From NCBI RefSeq assembly GCF_963555915.1, contig NZ_CAUVXL010000253.1, forward strand, positions 1-10,161: DNA of 10,161 nucleotides, read 5' to 3'. Positions 4,875 through 10,161 of the stretch are shown here, piece by piece. Under the pieces are notes generated by a model. The model worked only from the letters and a program-made list of their open reading frames with translations, did not search any database and was not told where the DNA came from. The stretch's first letter is position 1. Each line of letters opens with the position of its first letter. Position numbers and translations under genes: made by a program. The stretch is from Protofrankia sp963555915. GTDB taxonomy: Bacteria > Actinomycetota > Actinomycetes > Frankiales > Frankiaceae.

Positions 4875-5768
4875 TCAGACCGTCGCCGACTCCCGCGCGA
4901 CGCTCGCGGCCCGGTCTCGTCCAAGACCGAAGATCCCGATCGCGACCAGCCCCAACGAGACGACAAACGCCACCATCTGCGGCCCCTGCGGCGCCGACTC
5001 GTCGAAGAGGGTCAGGCCGATCATCACCGGCAGAAAGGCCGAGACCCCGCTGGTCACCGGAAACGCGATCACAGCGGCCCGACCCTGCAGGCCCCGCTGT
5101 TCCAGGCCCAGGGCAAGGACGGAAAAGGCGATCAGTACATAGGGGGTCGGCGTCCACAGCAGCCCGGTCAACTCATGGTCGTCCAGGTACAGACCGACCT
5201 GACGGGTCGCCAGCGTTGCGATCGCATAGCAGACCCCGGCCGATAATCCGAACAGCAACGCCGCCTGCGCGATCCGCCCCGCGTGCCCCGCCCGGTTGGC
5301 CAGCCACGCCCCGACCGCTGTGAACCCCAGTCCGAAAGCCAGGAACAAACCCAGATCCTGATCGCTCGCCGGGGTGCCGACCTGTGCCCCACGGCTGAAG
5401 GCAACGGCCAGCAGACCAATTCCCGCGACCATGCATGCCATGCCGCGCCAGCCGACCCGACTGATCCGCTCTCCCAGGAACCGCTGGGCCAGCAGCGAGA
5501 ACACCACCATGTCGCCCGCCATGAGCGGAGCGACAAGGGCGACCGGTGCCACCGAAAGCGCCAGTACCTCCAGCAGGAACGACCCCGCTTCGACGGCGAG
5601 TCCGAGCAACCACAGCGGTCGCAATACGAGACGTAGCAGCAGGCCAAGCCCCAGCCCGCCACCGGGTGGGGCCTGGCGCGCCGCAACGGCCTGGATGAGC
5701 GGGGCCGTCCCGTACAGCGCTGCCGACACAACGGCAACCGGGACGCCGATGACAAGCGCGTCGCTCAC
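4875..5768 (-). CDS. DMT-superfamily (EamA/NIPA-like) membrane protein
   Basis: 297 aa; GTG at 5766-5768, TGA at 4875-4877. The protein is almost entirely hydrophobic with about nine or ten membrane segments, for example 'DALVIGVPVAVVSAALYGT' at the N-terminus, 'APVALVAPLMAGDMVVFSLLA', 'YVLIAFSVLALGLEQ' and 'AFVVSLGLVAIGIFGLG' near the end. The internal two-repeat look and the 'P(V/L)ALVAPL' segment are typical of the drug/metabolite transporter superfamily. It is the last gene of the run aminotransferase-epimerase-glycosyltransferase-transporter. Members of this superfamily include flippases for lipid-linked sugars (ArnE/ArnF are small relatives), so export or flipping of a glycolipid made by its neighbours is plausible but not shown. 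GGAAGA stands only 3 nt ahead of the GTG. A hexamer repeat lies 17-52 nt upstream. Confidence 0.85.
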   Translation of the reverse strand: MSDALVIGVPVAVVSAALYGTAPLIQAVAARQAPPGGGLGLGLLLRLVLRPLWLLGLAVEAGSFLLEVLALSVAPVALVAPLMAGDMVVFSLLAQRFLGERISRVGWRGMACMVAGIGLLAVAFSRGAQVGTPASDQDLGLFLAFGLGFTAVGAWLANRAGHAGRIAQAALLFGLSAGVCYAIATLATRQVGLYLDDHELTGLLWTPTPYVLIAFSVLALGLEQRGLQGRAAVIAFPVTSGVSAFLPVMIGLTLFDESAPQGPQMVAFVVSLGLVAIGIFGLGRDRAASVARESATV

Positions 5769-5784
5769 ACGTCTTCCATGATCC

Positions 5785-5820
5785 GGTTCGGGTTCGGGTT
5801 CGGGTTCGGGTTCGTGTTCG
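5785..5820. repeat. Hexanucleotide microsatellite (GGTTCG)5
   Basis: Five perfect GGTTCG hexamers (5785-5814) are followed by one TGTTCG (5815-5820). The tract fills half of the 72-bp gap between the glycosyltransferase stop (5841) and the transporter GTG (5768). On the minus strand it is a CGAACC tract beginning 17 nt upstream of that start codon. Changes in copy number would shift distances in the leader by whole half-turns of DNA without touching a reading frame. Confidence 0.92.
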
Positions 5821-5840
5821 TGCTGTACGGAATCAGGCCG

Positions 5841-6998
5841 TCACCAGCCATTGGCCAACTCAACCTGGCTGAGCGCGCCGCCGAATGCCTGCTCCCACGC
5901 CTCCGGCGTCCCGACCACGCGCACCGACGGTGGCTTGGTGCGGTCGAGGGCCGCCAGCACTGAACGGCGCAAGGATGCCGCATCGGCGGAGGTGACGTCC
6001 GCCCGGCCCCGGTCGAGCTCAAGCTGCAGGTTGTCCCGGCCGTGGCCAGGCACGACATCCAACAGCATCAGATCACGACCGATGACCCGCGCCTCGCTAC
6101 AGGTGTCACCCGACGATGTGACAACAAGATCACTCGCTGCCATCAATGCGGGAATCCGGTCGGTAAAACCGAACGGGACGACCTGCGGGTGCGTGTTCGC
6201 GAGCTCTCGCAGGCGGCCAGCGAGCGAGACGTTGCGTCCAGCGACCACGAGTACCCAGACGCCGGCCTCGGCAAGGGCCCGAGCGCCCTCGACCAGCGGC
6301 CCGAGACCCCAGGAACCCGACATCAACAGCACACACCGTGCATCGGCGGGGATCTCGAAGGCCTCGCGGGCCGCCTCCTGCGTCGGTGGATCGTAGAACG
6401 GCTGACGGACCGGCGTGGGCACCACAGCGATCCTCGCGTCCGGATGGAAGCGCCGGACGAACCGTGCGGCCGTGGTAGATGTGACCAGGTACAGGTCGGT
6501 GTTCTCATGTACCCACAGCCGGTGGACGCAGACATCCGTGCAGAAGACCGCGGTCACCATCCGGGAATGTTCGGACTTGACCCTGCTGGCTGCGGCAGCC
6601 CCGGTGGCGAAGATTGACAACAACAACTCCACTGACTGGTAGCGCAGTTCCGTGCGGAGCTTGGGTACGAGAAAACGCGACGATGCCGCCTCGATCGCCT
6701 TTGACAGTCCGCCACCGGGACGCATCTGCGAGAAGTGCACAGCGTCATACAGCCCGGGGACGGCCAGCATCCCGCGAAAGACGCCCTCACCCGCCGACCC
6801 GGCCCGGCCGCCCATCATGCGCAGGGAGTCCAATGTGCGGGTGGAGAACCCGCGCAGGGCCAACGAGTGCGCGCATGCCTGGGCCATGACGTCATGGCCC
6901 ATCCCGAGCGAACCCGACAGCAACAGCGCCCGCCGGTCAGGCTGCCCTCCCCGGTTCGCCGGGGACTCCGTCACCTCGTCCGCGTGATCGCCCACCAT
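5841..6998 (-). CDS. GT28 glycosyltransferase, MGDG-synthase-like
   Basis: 385 aa; ATG at 6996-6998, TGA at 5841-5843. It belongs to the GT-B fold group that includes monogalactosyldiacylglycerol synthase, processive diacylglycerol glucosyltransferases and MurG, which move a sugar from a nucleotide donor to a lipid acceptor at the membrane face. The N-terminal part has the acceptor-side loop 'SGSLGMGHDVMAQA' (28-41), matching the S-x-G-x-GH motif of MGDG synthases. Then comes 'FCTDVCVHRLWVHENTDLY' (152-170), matching their TD..H..W....D segment. The C-terminal donor half carries 'VVTSSGDTCSEARVIGRDL' (292-310) and 'VVPGHGRDN' (315-323), where the family has G(G)xTxSEA and PGQExxN. There is no signal peptide or membrane segment. 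The gene starts 3 bp after the epimerase stop (TAG), which indicates coupling. Donor and acceptor are not predictable; a lipid acceptor is the family-based expectation. Confidence 0.85.
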   Translation of the reverse strand: MVGDHADEVTESPANRGGQPDRRALLLSGSLGMGHDVMAQACAHSLALRGFSTRTLDSLRMMGGRAGSAGEGVFRGMLAVPGLYDAVHFSQMRPGGGLSKAIEAASSRFLVPKLRTELRYQSVELLLSIFATGAAAASRVKSEHSRMVTAVFCTDVCVHRLWVHENTDLYLVTSTTAARFVRRFHPDARIAVVPTPVRQPFYDPPTQEAAREAFEIPADARCVLLMSGSWGLGPLVEGARALAEAGVWVLVVAGRNVSLAGRLRELANTHPQVVPFGFTDRIPALMAASDLVVTSSGDTCSEARVIGRDLMLLDVVPGHGRDNLQLELDRGRADVTSADAASLRRSVLAALDRTKPPSVRVVGTPEAWEQAFGGALSQVELANGW

Positions 6999-7001
6999 GC
7001 T

Positions 7002-7994
7002 CTACTCGGCGGAGGCTGGGACGCCAACCCCGTCGGCCCGCCGGGCGGGCACCGACACCGGCTGCTCGCTGCTGGCCTGCCGGTCCGCCAGATACCACTC
7101 GACGTACTGTCTGACGCCGTCGGCGAAGCGGGTGGTCGGCCGCCAGCCCAGCAGCGCCTGGGCCTTTGCGTTCGATACGGACCGGCCCCGGAAGTCACCC
7201 GGACGGGCCGGGATGTGTTCGATCTCGACGCCCGGGAAGTGGTCCCGGACCGCCTGCGCCATGGCCAGCACGCTGACGCGCTCGTCACCCTCAAGGGCGA
7301 TCGTCTCATTGCGCGCCGCGTCGTCCATGGCAAGCACGTGCGCATTCGCGAGGTCACGGACGAAGACGTAGTTACGGAACTGCTGCCCGTCGCCGGCGAC
7401 GGTGAGGGGCTCCCCGTCGATCGCCTTACGCAGGAAGCGGGCCAGGACCAGCTCATCGCGCATGCCGGGACCGTACGGGATGCCGTACCGCAGGATCGTG
7501 AAGTCCACGCCGTAGGTCTGCTGGTAACTGTGCAGTAGCAGCTCCGCTGCGATCTTGGTCGAGGTGTAGACGTGGCCGGCGCGGTTCATCGCCAACTCCG
7601 CGTCTTCGGTCAGCGCTTGTGGATCATCCAGATCACCGCCGCTCGCCCCATACACCCAGACTGTGCTCGCGAACAGAACCCGGCGCACTCCGGTGATGCG
7701 TGCGGCCTCGCACACGTTGGCCGTGCCCTCGACGTTGAGCCGCACCGTCCGGATCGGATCGGCGAAGGCATGATCAACGTTGGACATGCCCGCGAGGTGG
7801 AAAACCATGTCACAGTCAGCAAACACTGAGGTAACCGAGGGGAGGTCCAGGACGTCGACGATCCGGTGATCGGCGCGCGGGTCCGCCACGTGCGCATGCA
7901 GATCTACCGAGATCACGTCATGGCCGGCGTCCAGGAGCCGGTCCACCAGGTGGGCTCCGATGAAACCGGAACCTCCAGTGACGGTTATACGCAT
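7002..7994 (-). CDS. NAD-dependent sugar epimerase/dehydratase (SDR)
   Basis: 330 aa; ATG at 7992-7994, TAG at 7002-7004. This is an extended short-chain dehydrogenase of the nucleotide-sugar type (GalE/RmlB/WcaG-like), cytosolic. Visible features are the Rossmann motif TGGSGFIG (6-13), an acidic D31 that would prefer NAD over NADP, catalytic S110/T111 in 'FASTVWVYG', and Y143-x3-K147 in 'HVYTSTKIAAE'. A sugar-binding part follows with 'LRYGIPYGPGMRDELV' and a typical 'RNYVFVRDLANAHVLAM'. The residues after about 305 form a short, probably disordered tail ending '...VGVPASAE'. Length is normal for the family. It lies 73 bp after the aminotransferase gene and 3 bp before the glycosyltransferase gene. 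It probably supplies or modifies the NDP-sugar; whether it acts as 4-epimerase, 4,6-dehydratase or another type cannot be told. Confidence 0.9.
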   Translation of the reverse strand: MRITVTGGSGFIGAHLVDRLLDAGHDVISVDLHAHVADPRADHRIVDVLDLPSVTSVFADCDMVFHLAGMSNVDHAFADPIRTVRLNVEGTANVCEAARITGVRRVLFASTVWVYGASGGDLDDPQALTEDAELAMNRAGHVYTSTKIAAELLLHSYQQTYGVDFTILRYGIPYGPGMRDELVLARFLRKAIDGEPLTVAGDGQQFRNYVFVRDLANAHVLAMDDAARNETIALEGDERVSVLAMAQAVRDHFPGVEIEHIPARPGDFRGRSVSNAKAQALLGWRPTTRFADGVRQYVEWYLADRQASSEQPVSVPARRADGVGVPASAE

Positions 7995-8067
7995 AGGTCA
8001 TCCGTCCAAGATCGTCAGGTTTGGGGTCGGATCATGTAGTCAGAGATGGTGGGATCGGATCCCCCGG

Positions 8068-9330
8068 TCAGATCGCGACCGTGAGGGCCTCGACGGCGGA
8101 CGCCAGTGACACCAGCACATGATCCACCTCCGCTGCGGTCATATCCGAATGGACAGGAAGGCATACGTGCCGGGCGCACACGTCCTGCGCGACCGGGTGA
8201 TTACCCCGAGCATAGGACTCGAACGCCGGTTGCTCGTGCAGAGGCGCCTCGTACACCTCACCCGACAGCGACACGCCGTGACGCTCTTTCAGCTCCTTCT
8301 TCAGCCGCACCCGGTCGATGCCCGGCCGCAGGAGCGCGAGGTACTTGTAGTAGTTGCTGCGGCCGCCCGCTGGTACCAGAATCGGCTCGAGTGCCTCGAT
8401 CTGACCGAGTCCCGCCGTATAAGCGGCGGCGGCGGCGTTACGACTGTCAAGAAACTCGGGCAACCGGCGGAGATGCACCAAGCCGGTGACGGCATGCAGT
8501 TCACTCATCCGCCAGGCGTAACCCTGCTTGATGTGGACGTTGCCGAGGAATCCGGCCTTCCCCTGATCCCGGAATATCACCGCCTCGTCCCGCACCCGCT
8601 CGTCGGCGGTGAGGATCATCCCGCCCTCACCACTGGTGATGACCTTCGTGGGATAGAACGAGAACGCCCCGGCCACACCGAACGAACCCGCGTAGCGGCC
8701 TTCATGGCTCGAACCATGCGCATGGGCGGCGTCCTCCACCAGGAGGATGCCGCGCTCGTCGCACAGCGCCCGGATGTCGTCGACCTCGGGAGTGATCAAC
8801 CCCCCGATGTGGACCAGGACCACCGCACGCGTGCGAGGCGTGAGCGCGGCGGCCACTGTCGCAGCGCTCAGGGCAAACGTCTCGGCATCCACATCCGCAA
8901 AGATCAGATTCGCGCCGGCCCGCAGAACCGCGAAACCGGTCGCCGCAAACGTGTTCGTCGGCACGACGACATCCGCATCCGCCACCTCGACGGTACGGAG
9001 GATGATCTCAAGAGCAGCGGTGCCGCTGCTGACCGCGACGGCAAAAGGGGCACCGTGAGCCGCGGCGAACGCGGCTTCGAACTCCTTCGTATGCGCGCCG
9101 AGCGTCAGCGCTCCGCTAGCCAGGATCTCCGACGTCAAGGACGCGATCTCCGCGCGATCGGCTTCGGGGAAGACGATCCGCGCCGCTGGAACCTGCACCT
9201 GCACACCCCCTTCGGGCCGCAACACATCGGTGTTCACGACCGTCTCCGGTCCGGACACTGCGCAGAGCGACGCTACCGGGTCACCTGCCGGAAAGCCGGC
9301 AGGATCATTCTGATCCGCGACACCTTCCAT
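8068..9330 (-). CDS. DegT/DnrJ/EryC1/StrS-family aminotransferase
   Basis: 420 aa from ATG at 9328-9330, with AGGAAGG (9335-9341) ahead of it. PLP enzymes of this family transfer an amino group, usually from glutamate, to keto-sugars bound to a nucleotide. Landmarks in this numbering are 'SSGTAAL' (101-107, phosphate binding), 'VPTNTFAATG', 'VEDAAHAHGS' with D200 for the PLP ring nitrogen, 'FSFYPTKVITSGEGGM' with the Schiff-base Lys K229, and 'GYAWRMSELHA', the conserved substrate loop. The core begins near 'RIVFPEADRAEI' (about residue 52), so the N-terminus is some 45 residues longer than usual. A GTG at 9235-9237 with GGAG ahead gives a shorter alternative start. The frame stays open to an ATG at 9504, but that extension is unlikely coding. 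As first gene of the four-gene run, it suggests an amino sugar as product. Confidence 0.9.
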   Translation of the reverse strand: MEGVADQNDPAGFPAGDPVASLCAVSGPETVVNTDVLRPEGGVQVQVPAARIVFPEADRAEIASLTSEILASGALTLGAHTKEFEAAFAAAHGAPFAVAVSSGTAALEIILRTVEVADADVVVPTNTFAATGFAVLRAGANLIFADVDAETFALSAATVAAALTPRTRAVVLVHIGGLITPEVDDIRALCDERGILLVEDAAHAHGSSHEGRYAGSFGVAGAFSFYPTKVITSGEGGMILTADERVRDEAVIFRDQGKAGFLGNVHIKQGYAWRMSELHAVTGLVHLRRLPEFLDSRNAAAAAYTAGLGQIEALEPILVPAGGRSNYYKYLALLRPGIDRVRLKKELKERHGVSLSGEVYEAPLHEQPAFESYARGNHPVAQDVCARHVCLPVHSDMTAAEVDHVLVSLASAVEALTVAI

Positions 9331-9346
9331 GATCCCTTCCTGGAAC

Positions 9347-9364
9347 GGCGACCCGAGGGTCGCC
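9347..9364. promoter_or_regulatory. Palindrome in aminotransferase leader
   Basis: GGCGACCC (9347-9354), two bases, then GGGTCGCC (9357-9364) form a perfect inverted repeat, 16 bp upstream of the aminotransferase ATG. In RNA it would be a 7-bp hairpin with a four-base loop just ahead of the ribosome binding site. As DNA it could be an operator. The structure is seen; the function is not known. Confidence 0.4.
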
Positions 9365-9536
9365 GGGCAGCCCGGGAATGACCACCAGGATCCCGGTTTA
9401 CACCCCGCTTGTGACCAGAAAACAAGATAGACCATTGCCACCCAAATCCACCTGGACATCGTGGGGCATGTCACCTGATGACCCAGATAGTCCACCGTGA
9501 ACACGTGGATGAATCACAACGATGCAACTATTACCC

Positions 9537-9559
9537 AACGCGCCGAAAATGGGCGCGTT
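9537..9559. promoter_or_regulatory. Inverted repeat near putative promoter
   Basis: AACGCGCC (9537-9544), loop GAAAATG, and GGCGCGTT (9552-9559) are perfectly complementary. The right arm runs directly into TTGACA (9559-9564), an ideal -35 hexamer on the plus strand, although no good -10 follows at 17-18 bp. A second pair, TTGACG (9589-9594) and CAATAC (9613-9618), is the other weak option, 50 bp before the CBS-like gene. The palindrome is a reasonable operator candidate for this divergent region. Confidence 0.4.
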
Positions 9560-9652
9560 TGACAGTTTCACGACGACCGGTGGACACCTTGACGGCGCGA
9601 CTGCCCAGATCCCAATACGCAGCGGCCGCCGGGTTCCCAGGACCGGCACCCG

Positions 9653-9659
9653 GGAAGGA
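9653..9659 (+). promoter_or_regulatory. Ribosome binding site of CBS-like gene
   Basis: GGAAGGA ends 8 nt before the GTG at 9668 and supports that codon as the start of the 139-aa protein. Confidence 0.65.
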
Positions 9660-9667
9660 ACTGCAAC

Positions 9668-10087
9668 GTGACACAGGACAAGATCATTCGAGATCTCGCC
9701 GGAGTGGTCGGCCTTGTCGACAAGGTGGAGCCCTTCATCGAGCTCCAGGACACGGCCACCCGTGACGAAGCCGCTCGCGAGATGCGCAACGCGGGTGTGC
9801 GCTACGCCCGGGTCGTGCACCTCGAAGCCGACCTCATCCGCTCCTCGATCATCACTGTGGCGGACCTCGGCAAGGTCCCCGACCCGGCCCGACCGCTGGC
9901 AGGCGTGATCGACACCTTCCTACCTGAAATCTTCCTGGACTGGCGTGACTTTCTCACCACCGCGGTCAACGAGTCCCTGCGCGATGCGCCTGCGGGCACG
10001 ACGATCACGGTCGAAGACGAGGGTCGGCCGCTCGGCGTCATCCCGGCCACCACCATCGAGGCATTCATCAACACCGGCGGTGGATGA
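9668..10087 (+). CDS. Small CBS-domain-like protein, 139 aa
   Basis: GTG at 9668, TGA at 10085-10087. The sequence pattern resembles a degenerate CBS pair (Bateman module), which commonly binds adenine nucleotides or S-adenosyl compounds as a sensor. The first half has 'LQDTATRDEAAREMRNAGV' (26-44), then 'SSIITVADLGKV' (59-70), matching the T.xEA..M...gv...iiT..DL pattern. The second half has 'NESLRDAPAGTTITVED' and then 'GRPLGVIPATTIEAFI' (119-134), the usual DG.plGVIt..dl..al end. There is no fused enzyme, membrane part or signal peptide, and no cysteine. It is divergent from the aminotransferase operon, and its relation to it is unknown. No further gene is visible downstream within the 74 bp left in the window. 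That it is a gene is likely from ribosome binding site, composition and length; the CBS call is by eye and may be wrong. Confidence 0.7.
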   Translation: MTQDKIIRDLAGVVGLVDKVEPFIELQDTATRDEAAREMRNAGVRYARVVHLEADLIRSSIITVADLGKVPDPARPLAGVIDTFLPEIFLDWRDFLTTAVNESLRDAPAGTTITVEDEGRPLGVIPATTIEAFINTGGG

Positions 10088-10161
10088 CCTGCGAACACCG
10101 CTCACAGCGACGCCGGGTACCCGCGCTCCGGCCCCGCTCCTTGATCCACGTCCCTGTTGCC

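Larger units (their letters stand above)
9331..9667. other. Divergent intergenic region
   Basis: These 337 bp separate the aminotransferase start (minus strand) from the CBS-like gene (plus strand) and should carry both promoters. They contain a short perfect palindrome (9347-9364), an 8-bp inverted repeat (9537-9559) that touches a TTGACA hexamer (9559-9564), and the plus-strand ribosome binding site. Open frames exist on both strands but look like chance. The minus-strand DNA in front of the aminotransferase would make a leader of unknown length. Confidence 0.5.

Noticed and set aside
5765..6058. Minus-strand frame with an Asn-Pro repeat (NPNPNPN)
   Set aside because: It arises from the hexamer microsatellite and overlaps the glycosyltransferase gene in another frame.
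8119..9381. Plus-strand open frame of 420 codons over the aminotransferase
   Set aside because: It is a mirror frame of a gene with clear PLP-enzyme motifs; its translation is Arg/His/Gly-rich without any family signal.
9331..9504. Extension of the aminotransferase to an ATG at 9504
   Set aside because: The extra 58 residues are Trp/Cys-rich, do not match the family, and the ATG at 9330 has a ribosome binding site.
9398..9820. Minus-strand 140-codon frame over the divergent intergenic region
   Set aside because: It overlaps the CBS-like gene start in antisense, has no domain, and its composition is not protein-like.
10088..10161. Start of another gene at the right edge
   Set aside because: No start codon with ribosome binding site or recognisable coding pattern in the 74 bp available.

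Overview
The window looks like chromosomal DNA from a high-GC actinomycete. Coding regions are strongly G+C-rich, GTG starts are common, Shine-Dalgarno sequences appear ahead of several genes, and the partial DUF397 gene at the left edge belongs to a family found essentially only in Actinomycetota. I cannot name the genus; Frankia-like, Micromonospora-like or Streptomyces-like hosts would all fit. There are no tRNA or rRNA genes, transposases or CRISPR arrays.

Layout. (1) Positions 1-1110: the 3' end of a DUF397 gene, then about 790 bp without a convincing gene. That gap holds a perfect 16-bp inverted repeat (306-344) and seven degenerate 18-bp tandem repeats (521-646). A 52-aa orphan ORF with a near-ideal ribosome binding site (952-1110) follows. 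(2) Positions 1171-4009: a divergent unit. On the minus strand an SPFH/band-7 coiled-coil protein overlaps (ATGA) a NAD-kinase-like protein. On the plus strand is an NrtR-type regulator (Nudix domain plus winged helix). Between the two start codons is a perfect 9-5-9 palindrome with a GT-N7-AC core, probably the NrtR operator. (3) Positions 4010-4874: two GC-rich hairpins behind nrtR, an orphan ribbon-helix-helix protein, an AT-richer stretch and a cluster of 13-bp repeats. (4) Positions 4875-9330: a minus-strand operon-like run read in the order DegT/ArnB-type PLP aminotransferase, NAD-dependent sugar epimerase, MGDG-synthase/MurG-like GT28 glycosyltransferase, and a DMT-superfamily membrane protein. 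A (GGTTCG) hexamer repeat lies just upstream of the last gene. (5) Positions 9331-10161: a 337-bp intergenic region with two palindromes, then a divergent gene for a small CBS-like protein.

How the genes may work together (inference). The first unit looks like an NAD/ADP-ribose-sensing regulon: NrtR would repress itself and an SPFH plus NAD-kinase-like pair whose physiological job is not obvious. The second unit looks like a route for making a nucleotide (amino)sugar, transferring it to a lipid-type acceptor, and moving the product across the membrane. This is similar in logic, but not in homology of every part, to the Arn aminoarabinose pathway. These two units are the best candidates for under-described biology here.
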